DNA from: Paenibacillus jilunlii
GTDB taxonomy: Bacteria > Bacillota > Bacilli > Paenibacillales > Paenibacillaceae
Assembly: GCF_900102965.1 (NCBI RefSeq)
Contig: NZ_FNGM01000008.1
Coordinates: 61,561-125,560 of the forward strand
DNA length: 64,000 bases
Reading direction: 5' to 3'
Translations under genes and position numbers: made by a program
The notes under the pieces: model-generated
Seen by the model: the letters and a program-made list of their open reading frames with translations, nothing else
Database searches by the model: none
Told to the model about the DNA's origin: nothing
In this document: piece by piece, positions 1-8,429 of the stretch
Layout: each line of letters opens with the position of its first letter
How positions within the stretch are numbered: the first letter of the stretch is position 1

Positions 1-130
1 GAGGAAATGAGAGGTAAAAGTACCTTTGAATTCGCGCAAGCGCGCTGTACGCAGAAGGAGATTTTTAACCTAACTATTTACTTTAACTTACGCAGCCTAT
101 CATTCTCAATATACACCGAAGGAGCAGCCG

Positions 131-493
131 ATGAGTCATCTAAAAGTCTATCAATATCCCAAATGCAGCACATGCCGCAGTGCGGTGAAGTGGTTAAAGG
201 AAGCAGGCCATGAGCTGGAGCTGCAGCATATCGCCGAGCAGCCGCCTACCGTCCAAGAATTGCGGGTGCTGGTGGCGAACAGCGGGCTGGAACTGAAGAA
301 GTTTTTTAATACAAGCGGTGAGGTTTATAAGAACCTTGGGCTGAAGGACAAGCTGCCGGGCCTCAGTGAAGAAGAGCAGCTGGACCTGCTGTCCAAGAAC
401 GGCATGCTGATCAAACGTCCGGTTGTCACTGACGGGAAGAAGGTTACTGTGGGCTTTAAGGATGAGCAATTCAGCCAATCCTGGTCTGTATAG
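131..493 (+). CDS. ArsC/Spx-family thioredoxin-fold protein (YusI-like)
   Basis: A 120-residue protein of the ArsC/Spx superfamily. The N-terminus has the thioredoxin-fold strand followed by a CSTC (CxxC) motif at about residues 13-16, and the middle carries the LKKFFNTSG and KDKLPGLSE segments typical of the YusI/YffB branch. The length matches that family (about 118). The CxxC pair suggests a redox or glutathione-linked reductase-like role; true arsenate reduction is not shown, and there is no ars operon nearby. The start is supported by a GAAGGAG ribosome site 6-7 bases upstream. It seems to be a single gene. It is not Spx itself: the Spx C-terminal RNA-polymerase-contact features are not evident. 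The family is certain, the substrate unknown. Confidence 0.85.
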   Translation: MSHLKVYQYPKCSTCRSAVKWLKEAGHELELQHIAEQPPTVQELRVLVANSGLELKKFFNTSGEVYKNLGLKDKLPGLSEEEQLDLLSKNGMLIKRPVVTDGKKVTVGFKDEQFSQSWSV

Positions 494-586
494 CCATCCG
501 GGTTTCCTTGTTGCGAAGGACCGCCCAAGCTATACCGTTAATCCAGTCCGCCGAATCGTAATGTACCTCCGGGACAGCGTTCTGAA

Positions 587-616
587 TTGACAATAGTTTA
601 ACCCGGCGTTGATACT
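587..616 (+). promoter_or_regulatory. Probable promoter of the SLH-phosphodiesterase leader
   Basis: A perfect -35 TTGACA at 587-592 is followed after 18 bases by GATACT (611-616), a 4/6 match to the -10. It lies about 50 bases before the antiterminator leader at 669-763, so a transcript started here would carry the whole switch. It is a weak call on the -10 side. Confidence 0.45.
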
Positions 617-668
617 GTGATGATTCTTCCGCTTTAAAGTTAAGCATGAGAGCGCCAACTTAAAGCCG

Positions 669-764
669 CAGGGTAGGAGACGAGGAGAAAACCCTCTATG
701 CGTCAAAGTGAAGGCAGGCCCATTCCGGGTCTGATTGCACCTTGACGGATTGTAGGGTTTTTTG
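669..764 (+). promoter_or_regulatory. Candidate GlpP-responsive antiterminator leader (copy 1)
   Basis: The RNA can fold two ways. ACCCT at 691-695 can pair with AGGGT upstream (670-674), closing a loop with the sequence GGAGACGAGGAGAAA, or with AGGGT downstream (754-758), forming a long terminator stem followed by a run of six U (758-763). The stem extends through GTCAA (about 702-706) and TTGAC (742-746). Copy 2 at 7368-7458 has the same box, differing at two or three positions, and glpP lies between the two. GlpP is known to bind leader RNA and prevent termination when glycerol-3-phosphate is present; that it binds here is inference from position and repetition. Confidence 0.6.
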
Positions 765-808
765 TGCTGCTCAGATTTCACTACGACATTTGGGAGGGTA
801 CAATCACC

Positions 809-3800
809 ATGCAAAAAGTGCAAAAAGTCCGAAAAGCAAAAAAGCTTGTGAACCTGGTGGCCATTGCCGCTATATTGACCGGCCTATTGGATACGTCATT
901 ATTGTCCGGAACCGTTTCGGCTGCCGTGTCCTCAACAGCGGTGTCTGAGTCTTCCTTACCGGCAACAGCAGAGTTGCCAGAATCGGGCCATGCAATTTCG
1001 GAATCAGCAGCAGTGATACCTGTAGGGTCAGCAGCTGCCGAGCCTGGAAGAGCGGAAGCTGAGGTCAAACGAACATTGACCGCTCCGGTTATTGACGGCA
1101 AACCGGACGAAGGGTTCTGGAGTCTTGACGAGGCATTAAGCGTACGAACAGGGGAGATAGCAGGGGAGAACGGCCGCTTCGGGCTGCTGTGGGACAGCAC
1201 TTATTTATACATCGCTGTGAATGCGCCTGACAGCACACCGATCCACGACGGTGCGGGGTATTGGTTCGATCAGGACAATCTGAATCTGTTCCTGGACCCG
1301 ACGCTGCACCGCTCATCCCCTTTTGCTAAGGATGATATGCAGATCGGCATCCTTTACCAGCCGGGCAGCAGCACGCCTGAGTTTCGCTTCGGCGCGGCGC
1401 TGAACAATCATCAGGGCAAGGACGAGAAGCAGATACTGCGTTCTATCCACCAGAGCGGAGAGGGCTGGAGCGCAGAAATTGCTGTGCCTTGGGAGATGCT
1501 GGGCATGGACCCGCATCTGACGAAGCAATTGGGGCTCGAACTGAGTGTGACTGACCGGCTGGAGAAATCTGACGCCACGGCGCAGCGCACTGGGTATTGG
1601 AGCGCCTACAATTCCTCCAGCTTCTGGAATGATACCTCCGGCTATGGAGTCATTACGTTAAATGACGAACAAACGGTCAGCGGGGAGATGAATCCAATAC
1701 TGTTGGAGGAGAATTTCGACGGTTACGCGGACGGAGCCTTACCCGAAGACTGGATTGCCGACGGGAGTGCAGGCAGCAGCCCGTTTGCGGTAGTCCGGGA
1801 GCCGGGGTTGGTAACGGAAGCAACATACGGCTCAAGCCAAGACATTACCAGTATTATGGAAGCAACATACGATTCGGGCCAAGATATTAGTAGGGTTACG
1901 GAAGCCGTCTACGGCAATGGCAGATTGCGGTTTGACGGCAATGCCGCCGGACGGCAGGGCCGGATTGCAGCCCCGGTACAGGCGGATCATTATACGATTG
2001 AAGCGGATGTCCGCTTCGAGAGTGTGTTGAACAGTGCCCGCTGGGCAGCGCTAATGTTCCGTGTCCCGGCCAACGGCAAACTGCCGTATTACCAGATGGC
2101 GGTGCGCCAGAACGGGAAATACGAGCTGGCCTACCGGAAGCCGGACGGCGCCTGGAATGTGATGTCGGACGGAAGCGGTACACCGCTTGCCTTGAACAAG
2201 GATTATACCATGAAGGTCCGTGTCTTCGGAGACAACGTCAAGGAATACATCAAGGCCAAGGATGAGGCGGATTATACTCTGCTGCTGGACAAACCGCTTG
2301 AAAATGGGCTGCTGGATAAAGGCAAAGTGGGCTTCCAGGTTGATCAGTCGGCGGTTTCTTTTGACAACCTGAAGGTGACACGGATTACAGCCGACCGTCT
2401 GGAGCTGGATCTGCCGCAGCAGGCGGAAGCGCTGGCAGGCCCGCTGAAGGTGACAGCTTCGGTGTATTATTCTGACGGACTGATAGAGCCGGTGCAGGCA
2501 AATGGCTTGAAGCTGTACTCTTCCGACGAGAGCATTGTGCGGATCGTCAACAATCAGCCGGTGCCGGTCAAAGAAGGGCAGGCAACGGTCACAGCCGTCT
2601 ACTATCAGGCGGAGGCCAGCCGTCTGCTGACCGTTACGCCTTCCAAGACAGGGGCAAAGGTGCTGAGCCTCAGCCACGAAACCGGCTATGTGCTGGCACA
2701 GACAGGCCGGGAGCTGGCTTTTGACGCGTTGACGTTCCACGCAGAATCCAGCGACTACAGCACGGCGGAACTGAAGGGGGCTGCGCTGGAATGGAGCACA
2801 GACAGCAAGGGGGTCACTCTCGGCAAGGAAGGGATAGCTGTCGAAGCCGAAGGCATACATCAATTGACCGGGCGCAAAGATGATGCTGTTATCAGGTTAA
2901 TTCTGGTGGCCAAAAAACCGGAAGCCAAGGAATACGTGCTGTTTGAGGATAACTTTGACAGCACGCCCGAGGAGACGCTGCCTGACGGCTGGACAAGGGT
3001 GCAGGGCATGACAGCCGGCAAAGCTGCCGTGAAGGGTGGAGCGCTGGAGCTGAACGCCACTGCGGCCCCGGACAACCCAATACGCTTAATGCTGCCGGAT
3101 TATCTAAGCCTGTTTGGCAACTATGTGATTGAAGCTGATGTCACCCACACGGACGCACTGAATGCCTCACGCTGGAATTCGGTGATGTTCCGGGTCCAGC
3201 AGGGGGATTATCCGTATTACCAGATGGCAGTACGCAAAGATCCTTCCGCTGCCAATGGTGTGGAATTCGCCGAGCGGACACCGGCTAATCAATGGAATGT
3301 AATGGAGAGAGGCTCATATACGGAGCCGCTGGCTGAAGGTGCCCCGCTGCACTATACGATCAAAGCTTACGGAAACCAGGTTCAGGAGTGGATCGGCAAT
3401 CAGCTGATTATCGAATCGCTTAAGGCGAACAGTTATGCCAAAGGCGGGATTGGCCTGCAGGCGGACAGCAGCAGGATGCGGGTTGATAATCTTCGGGTGA
3501 CCTTGCTGGAAGAACCACTGCCGGCACCTGTCATCGAACCCTTCATTAAGGTGGCCGCACCGCAAACGCAAATTGCACTCGCCCCGACGATTGTCACAGA
3601 GATTAAGCAGTCAAGCGACCTGGGCAAGCTGGCCGAAGACCAGCTTCCGGCCACGGCAATCCTGCATCTGAACCCGGAGCTGATGGTGATTGAGCCGGGA
3701 ACCGGGGCAGAAATTGCTGCTCTGCCTGAGGTGCTGGCGGCGGCCGCGGACCGGGTAATCCCTGCTTTTTATGTCCATGATGCGCTGACTGTGGACCGGC

Positions 3801-6613
3801 TGGTACAGATGCTGCGGGAGCGCGGGTTGGAGGACGTGTTCGTGGTTTCGGAGCAAGGGGAATGGATTAAGCGAGCCAGGGCGGCTTACCCGATGGCACG
3901 CGGTATACTCGACTTTACCGCTGCCGGGAATCCGGGGCCGGAGGAGCTGCTGGACATGCGCCGTGCCACAGCGGCCAGCGGGGCGAGAGTAGCGCTGCTG
4001 GCTGAGAATGCCGCGACCCGCGAGAATACGGCGTATCTGCAGAAGCTGGCGGTAATGGTCTGGAGTGAGGCGAAGGCGCCTGCGCCTTCCGGTACGACAG
4101 CCGGATTGCATCAATTGATCACAGCCGGCGTGAACGGTCTGGTAACTGATTTGCCTGCTGCGGCACATGCGGCGCTGGAGCTGTACAACCGCGATACCAC
4201 GCTGATCCGCAAGGTGTATATCATTGGACACCGCGGGATGCCTTCCGTGTCGCCGGAGAATACGATCGAAAGCAATAGTATGGCACTGGATGCCGGAGCG
4301 GATTTTATCGAAAATGACATGTTCCTGACTACGGACGGACATCTGATCATTACGCACTCCCCGGTGCTGGAAACCACAACGGACGGCAGCGGACCGGTGG
4401 AGAATTATTCACTGGAGCAGCTTAAAACCTATAATGCCAACAAGACTTACCCGGAGGGCTTCCCGCTCGTGAGAATGCCGACCCTGGATGAACAGCTGGA
4501 GCTGGCGCGTTCGCGCGGCAAGCTGGTGTATGCCGAGATCAAAACGCAGACGCCGGAGGCGGTGGATGCTTTTGTCCGCACAGTGAAGGCGCATAAAGCA
4601 GAGGACATTGTAAATGTGATGTCTTTCCATCCAGCCCAGCTGGAGCGGTTGAATAAACTGATGCCGGAGATTCCCGCCGGACTGCTGACCGGTTATATCG
4701 CCAGCGAAAATAACGTGGAAGGCTCGCTGCGGGATACGCTGAAGACGGTGTCGAAGCTTAATCTGACCTTTAATACGGATTACAGCGGGCTTGGACCGAA
4801 GTTCATGGAGGCGGCGGCACACCGTGGCCTGCTGATCTCACCCTGGACGCTTAATAAACGCGAGGACGTGATCCGCTTCCTGAAGCTTGGAGCTTTTGGC
4901 ATCACTACGGACTATGCTTACTGGGCGTCCGATTGGGCAGCATCACTGAGTGCGAAGACAGCCAAGATTGAACTGAATCCAGGTGAGGAGCAGAAGCTGG
5001 AAGCCATCGTTGAGACCTATAAGGGTGAGCGCAAGGAGATCATGCCTGAGCTTGTATTCCTGGATGGGCAGGAGCTGCTGCAGGCGGACGGAAGCCGGGT
5101 GAATGCCCGGAAACCGGGAACCGCCCATGTGCTGCTGCGTTACTCTGCTTCCATTGAAAACGGGGGCACGTATGATCTGTATTCGCAGCCGGTGGAAATT
5201 ACGGTAAAAAGTGCCGCGGGCCCGACGTCCACCCCAACGCCGACAGCGACATCAACGCCGACAGCAACACCGTCGGCAACACCGACATCAACGCCGACAG
5301 CAACACCATCACCGACACCAGCAGCTACTTTGGTACCAGGTTCAGGAGCCGGTGGGTACAATCCTCCGGTTGCATCGTCTGGAGCGGGATATACGAGCGT
5401 GCCTGGAACAGTTGGCGTGACCCCTTCCCCGGCAGTGCCTGTGCTTGAAGCGGTGGATGGCACAGTAGAGCCTGCTGTTCTGGAACAAGCGTTCCGCAAC
5501 TCCGTGCAAGTGGCAGTTAACTTCACCGGCGATGCCCTGGAGCTTCCGGCAGCTGTATTGCAGAACGCCGCGCACAGCGGGGCTCTGCTGAAGGTAACCC
5601 ATACTGAAGCGAAGGCCGGATACATGCTCCCGCTGGAGCAGCTGCAGCTTGAACAGCAGGCTGCCGCGCTGGGCACAGGCTTGCAGGAGATGAAGCTTAA
5701 GGTTACCATCCGCAGGCTGGATGGAGCAGCAGCGGCGGCAGTAACCCGTGCCGTGGAGCTGGCCGGCGGCCGGCAAATGGCCGCTGCGGTAGAGTTTAAT
5801 CTTGAAGCGATGTCAGACGTCCGCTCAACTCCGGTCTTATCCGGTTCCCGTTATCTCACGCGTTCGCTGGTCCTGGACTCGCCGGCTGGCAGCACGGCAA
5901 CTGGAATAATGTTCTCGCCGGAGAAGGGAACTCTGTCCTTCGTGCCCGCCAGTTTCACAGGTGATGGAACGGAGGGAATGCTGCACCAGATCCAGAGCGG
6001 CAGCAGCATCCTGAGCGTCATGACGCTGGATACATCTTTCCGTGACCTGAATGGCCACTGGGCTGAGCGGCAGGCGAAGCAGCTGGCAGACAAATTGCTG
6101 CTGAACGGAACCGGCGGCGGCCGTTTTGAACCGGATCGTGCGGTAACCCGGGCGGAATTTGCTGCCATGCTGGCGCGCGCGCTGGCCCTGCCAGCTGCCC
6201 AAGGCAGCGGAAAGACGGCAGCCTGGCCGGATGTTCAGCCTGCGGACTGGTTCGCAGGCGACGTATCTGCCGCCGCTGCTGCCGGCCTGATCAGCGGCTT
6301 CGGCGACGGAACTCTCCGTCCGGATGCCAAGGTGACCCGCAGTGAGCAAGCAATGATGCTGGCCCGGGCCCTGCGCTATATCGGGCAGGACGGCGCGGCT
6401 GGCGGTGCAGCTGCGGAATCAGCGCCAGCCCTGGAGAAGTTCAAGGATGCGGCAGGCATCTCTTGGGGGCATGAGGAATGGAACTTGGTCATTCAAGCCG
6501 GATTAATGAACGGTGTATCGCAAGAGCTGCTGATGCCGGGAATGAGCGCCACCCGCGCCCAATCGGCCGTGCTGCTGCAGCGGTTCCTGAGCTTGGCGGG
6601 CTTCATCCAATGA
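809..6613 (+). CDS. Secreted SLH-anchored glycerophosphodiester phosphodiesterase
   Basis: A 1934-residue surface enzyme. In order: signal peptide (1 to about 39, ending VSA-A); a CBM9-like domain (about 90-280, APVIDGKPDEGFW); two LamG/DUF1080-like modules opening with ENFDGY (about 304-520) and DNFDS (about 712-900); a TIM-barrel-like stretch (about 905-1120) resembling a decayed phosphodiesterase; an intact GDPD domain (about 1138-1375) with IIGHRG, ENTIESN, IENDMF and ITHS; a Thr-Pro linker (about 1471-1506); and three SLH repeats (about 1744-1934). GDPD enzymes split glycerophosphodiesters, such as deacylated lipids or teichoic acid, into glycerol-3-phosphate and an alcohol. The ATG at 809 has GGGAGGG ten bases upstream; an earlier in-frame GTG at 764 falls next to the terminator U-run and is unlikely. 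The leader at 669-764 probably controls it through GlpP. Confidence 0.9.
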   Translation: MQKVQKVRKAKKLVNLVAIAAILTGLLDTSLLSGTVSAAVSSTAVSESSLPATAELPESGHAISESAAVIPVGSAAAEPGRAEAEVKRTLTAPVIDGKPDEGFWSLDEALSVRTGEIAGENGRFGLLWDSTYLYIAVNAPDSTPIHDGAGYWFDQDNLNLFLDPTLHRSSPFAKDDMQIGILYQPGSSTPEFRFGAALNNHQGKDEKQILRSIHQSGEGWSAEIAVPWEMLGMDPHLTKQLGLELSVTDRLEKSDATAQRTGYWSAYNSSSFWNDTSGYGVITLNDEQTVSGEMNPILLEENFDGYADGALPEDWIADGSAGSSPFAVVREPGLVTEATYGSSQDITSIMEATYDSGQDISRVTEAVYGNGRLRFDGNAAGRQGRIAAPVQADHYTIEADVRFESVLNSARWAALMFRVPANGKLPYYQMAVRQNGKYELAYRKPDGAWNVMSDGSGTPLALNKDYTMKVRVFGDNVKEYIKAKDEADYTLLLDKPLENGLLDKGKVGFQVDQSAVSFDNLKVTRITADRLELDLPQQAEALAGPLKVTASVYYSDGLIEPVQANGLKLYSSDESIVRIVNNQPVPVKEGQATVTAVYYQAEASRLLTVTPSKTGAKVLSLSHETGYVLAQTGRELAFDALTFHAESSDYSTAELKGAALEWSTDSKGVTLGKEGIAVEAEGIHQLTGRKDDAVIRLILVAKKPEAKEYVLFEDNFDSTPEETLPDGWTRVQGMTAGKAAVKGGALELNATAAPDNPIRLMLPDYLSLFGNYVIEADVTHTDALNASRWNSVMFRVQQGDYPYYQMAVRKDPSAANGVEFAERTPANQWNVMERGSYTEPLAEGAPLHYTIKAYGNQVQEWIGNQLIIESLKANSYAKGGIGLQADSSRMRVDNLRVTLLEEPLPAPVIEPFIKVAAPQTQIALAPTIVTEIKQSSDLGKLAEDQLPATAILHLNPELMVIEPGTGAEIAALPEVLAAAADRVIPAFYVHDALTVDRLVQMLRERGLEDVFVVSEQGEWIKRARAAYPMARGILDFTAAGNPGPEELLDMRRATAASGARVALLAENAATRENTAYLQKLAVMVWSEAKAPAPSGTTAGLHQLITAGVNGLVTDLPAAAHAALELYNRDTTLIRKVYIIGHRGMPSVSPENTIESNSMALDAGADFIENDMFLTTDGHLIITHSPVLETTTDGSGPVENYSLEQLKTYNANKTYPEGFPLVRMPTLDEQLELARSRGKLVYAEIKTQTPEAVDAFVRTVKAHKAEDIVNVMSFHPAQLERLNKLMPEIPAGLLTGYIASENNVEGSLRDTLKTVSKLNLTFNTDYSGLGPKFMEAAAHRGLLISPWTLNKREDVIRFLKLGAFGITTDYAYWASDWAASLSAKTAKIELNPGEEQKLEAIVETYKGERKEIMPELVFLDGQELLQADGSRVNARKPGTAHVLLRYSASIENGGTYDLYSQPVEITVKSAAGPTSTPTPTATSTPTATPSATPTSTPTATPSPTPAATLVPGSGAGGYNPPVASSGAGYTSVPGTVGVTPSPAVPVLEAVDGTVEPAVLEQAFRNSVQVAVNFTGDALELPAAVLQNAAHSGALLKVTHTEAKAGYMLPLEQLQLEQQAAALGTGLQEMKLKVTIRRLDGAAAAAVTRAVELAGGRQMAAAVEFNLEAMSDVRSTPVLSGSRYLTRSLVLDSPAGSTATGIMFSPEKGTLSFVPASFTGDGTEGMLHQIQSGSSILSVMTLDTSFRDLNGHWAERQAKQLADKLLLNGTGGGRFEPDRAVTRAEFAAMLARALALPAAQGSGKTAAWPDVQPADWFAGDVSAAAAAGLISGFGDGTLRPDAKVTRSEQAMMLARALRYIGQDGAAGGAAAESAPALEKFKDAAGISWGHEEWNLVIQAGLMNGVSQELLMPGMSATRAQSAVLLQRFLSLAGFIQ

Positions 6614-6619
6614 AGTGCT

Positions 6620-6643
6620 GGCGGGACTGCGGTCCCGCCGTTT
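6620..6643 (+). terminator. Hairpin after the SLH phosphodiesterase gene
   Basis: A perfect 8-bp stem, GGCGGGAC/GTCCCGCC, with a four-base loop begins seven bases after the stop codon. The following GTTTAAT is a poor U-run, so termination may be partial. Confidence 0.5.
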
Positions 6644-6708
6644 AATACCGCGCTGACAAACGGCTGTTACAATGGTCAATATTCACTGGCACAGAAGGGG
6701 GATAACAG

Positions 6709-7287
6709 GTGAAGAACGGACTGTTTGCTGGAAGCGGCAACCATAGGATTATACCGGCAGTGCGCAAGGCCGAAGACCTGCAGAAGGCTTGCGACAGCGA
6801 GTGGCCGATGATTTTTCTGCTGATCGGCGACCTGTTCACTGTGAAGCAATATGTGAGGCAGGGCCTGGAAGCCGGCAAGAAGGTTTTCCTGCATGTCGAT
6901 TTCATCGGCGGGTTGGGGAGCGATCCGCTGGTGGTCAAATATATTGCCGAGAAGATTGGCCCGACCGGCATTATCTCCACCAAGAACCATATGGTCAAGC
7001 AGGCTAAGAAAAGCGGGCTTCTGGCGATCCAGCGCCTGTTCCTGATCGACACCTCCGCGCTGGAGCACGGCATCAACAACGTGCGCCAGAATGAATCGGA
7101 TGCGCTTGAAGTCATGCCGGGGCTGATCCCCAGGGTCATTACCGAGCTGAGCAGCAGCACTTCCCGCCCTATCATTGCCGGTGGGCTGATCAAGGATCAT
7201 CAGGAGATTCAGACAGCTCTCCAAGCGGGAGCGAGTGCAGTGTCAATGGGCAACCCGGAGCTTTGGCACAGTTTTGCACAAGCTTAA
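6709..7287 (+). CDS. glpP: Glycerol-3-phosphate-responsive antiterminator GlpP
   Basis: A 192-residue protein of full family length with the GlpP hallmarks: an N-terminal RIIPAVR segment, FLLIGDLFTVKQYV, the FLHVDFIGGLG barrel strand, GIISTKNHMVKQAKK, RLFLIDTSALEHG, EVMPGLIPRVI and IIAGGLIKDHQEI. It is a TIM-barrel RNA-binding protein that, with glycerol-3-phosphate bound, stabilises glp leader RNA and lets polymerase read through. The GTG start has AGGGGGGA upstream. In Bacillus it usually sits beside glpFK/glpD; here it lies between two genes or operons with near-identical switch leaders, which suggests a local regulon for phosphodiester and glycerol-phosphate use. Identification is very secure; its RNA targets here are inferred. 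Confidence 0.95.
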   Translation: MKNGLFAGSGNHRIIPAVRKAEDLQKACDSEWPMIFLLIGDLFTVKQYVRQGLEAGKKVFLHVDFIGGLGSDPLVVKYIAEKIGPTGIISTKNHMVKQAKKSGLLAIQRLFLIDTSALEHGINNVRQNESDALEVMPGLIPRVITELSSSTSRPIIAGGLIKDHQEIQTALQAGASAVSMGNPELWHSFAQA

Positions 7288-7367
7288 CCTGGAGTTAATA
7301 TCAGGATGACACGGTTTGTTTATAGTGAAGAAGTAAGCGTAAGTGAACACCATTCAATTTCATAATC

Positions 7368-7458
7368 AAGGGTCGGAGACGAAGAGAAAACCCTTATGCA
7401 GCTTATGTAGACGGCGGATTTATCATGCCCGCTTACTGTGCTGGATACAGGGTTTTTT
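7368..7458 (+). promoter_or_regulatory. Candidate GlpP-responsive antiterminator leader (copy 2)
   Basis: It has the same layout as copy 1. ACCCTT at 7390-7395 can pair with AAGGGT at 7368-7373 around the loop GGAGACGAAGAGAAA, or with the downstream AGGG at 7449-7452 that runs into six U, giving a terminator whose stem also includes TATGCAGC and its partner. An in-frame ATG at 7425 lies inside this terminator stem, so it is not a credible translation start. The switch precedes the HAD phosphatase and ABC importer genes. Confidence 0.6.
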
Positions 7459-7490
7459 GGTTTGTTTCCTTTAAGGAGGCTGCTTTCCCA

Positions 7491-8300
7491 TTGCAGGATG
7501 TGCTTGCGTACGAGACGTATTTTTTTGATTTGGACGGCACCATTTTTATTGGCGACCTGCTGCTGCCGGGAGTGAAGCAGACCCTGCAGTATCTAAGGGA
7601 ACAGGGGAAACAGGTGTTGTTCCTGAGCAATACCACTATTCGGACCCGGGAAGAATGCCGGAACCGGCTAAGGCTGATGGGGATTGAAGCCCATACGGAG
7701 GAAGTGGTGACGGCGGCTTCGGTATCTGCGGCGTATTTCCGGGAAATGCAGGAAATGAACCACAGGCCGCAGGTGCTGGTGATTGGCGAGCAGGCGCTAA
7801 AATATGAGATGGCCGGCGGAGGGACGGTACTTACCGATGAACCTATGGAAGCCACACATGTGCTGGTCGGGATGGACCGCGATTTCGATTATGAGAAGCT
7901 GCACCGGGCGATGAAGGCTGTCCGGGCGGGCGCCTATCTGATTGCCGCGAACCCCGATCCGAATTGTCCGGTAGTGGGCGACCTGCTTCCCGATACCTGG
8001 TCCATGGTCAAGGCCATTGAGGCAGCCAGCTGCGGCACTGTACAAGAGATTATCGGCAAGCCCTCCGCCTATTATGCGGAGAAGGTGCTGGAGCAGAGCG
8101 GGACCCGCCGGGAGAACTGTCTGATGGTCGGAGACCGGATGGATACGGATATCCGGTTTGGCCTGAGCCACGGCATCAATACTGCATTGGTGTTGACCGG
8201 AGTGACCGCGAGAGAGGATCTGGAGCAATATTCGACCATGCCGGATCATATCTGGACCTCAATGTCGGAGATGCTGCAGGATCATTTGCGCCTGTCCTGA
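7491..8300 (+). CDS. HAD-superfamily IIA phosphatase (NagD/AraL type)
   Basis: A 269-residue HAD hydrolase. The DxDGT nucleophile motif (FFDLDGTIF, residues 11-19) is followed by the SNTT motif of loop 2, the C2-type cap domain, ANPDPNCPV, and a C-terminal GDRMDTDI acidic motif. This subclass removes phosphate from small sugar or glycerol phosphates. The TTG at 7491 is chosen because AAGGAGG lies 11 bases upstream; the longer reading from 7425 would start within the leader terminator. Placement after the GlpP-type leader and before a glycerol-phosphate-like importer suggests glycerol-phosphate as substrate, but this is inference. It could equally be a general housecleaning phosphatase. Confidence 0.85.
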   Translation: MQDVLAYETYFFDLDGTIFIGDLLLPGVKQTLQYLREQGKQVLFLSNTTIRTREECRNRLRLMGIEAHTEEVVTAASVSAAYFREMQEMNHRPQVLVIGEQALKYEMAGGGTVLTDEPMEATHVLVGMDRDFDYEKLHRAMKAVRAGAYLIAANPDPNCPVVGDLLPDTWSMVKAIEAASCGTVQEIIGKPSAYYAEKVLEQSGTRRENCLMVGDRMDTDIRFGLSHGINTALVLTGVTAREDLEQYSTMPDHIWTSMSEMLQDHLRLS

Positions 8301-8429
8301 TTGTAGCGGCACTGCACAACAGGATTGCAAAGAAATTCCCATGTTTGCCAGAGCAAGAGGATCTGCCGTCCGCAGAGGGCTGCCGGTCGTTCTGCTACTT
8401 ATGAATAGATAAATGGAGGAGATCACAGG

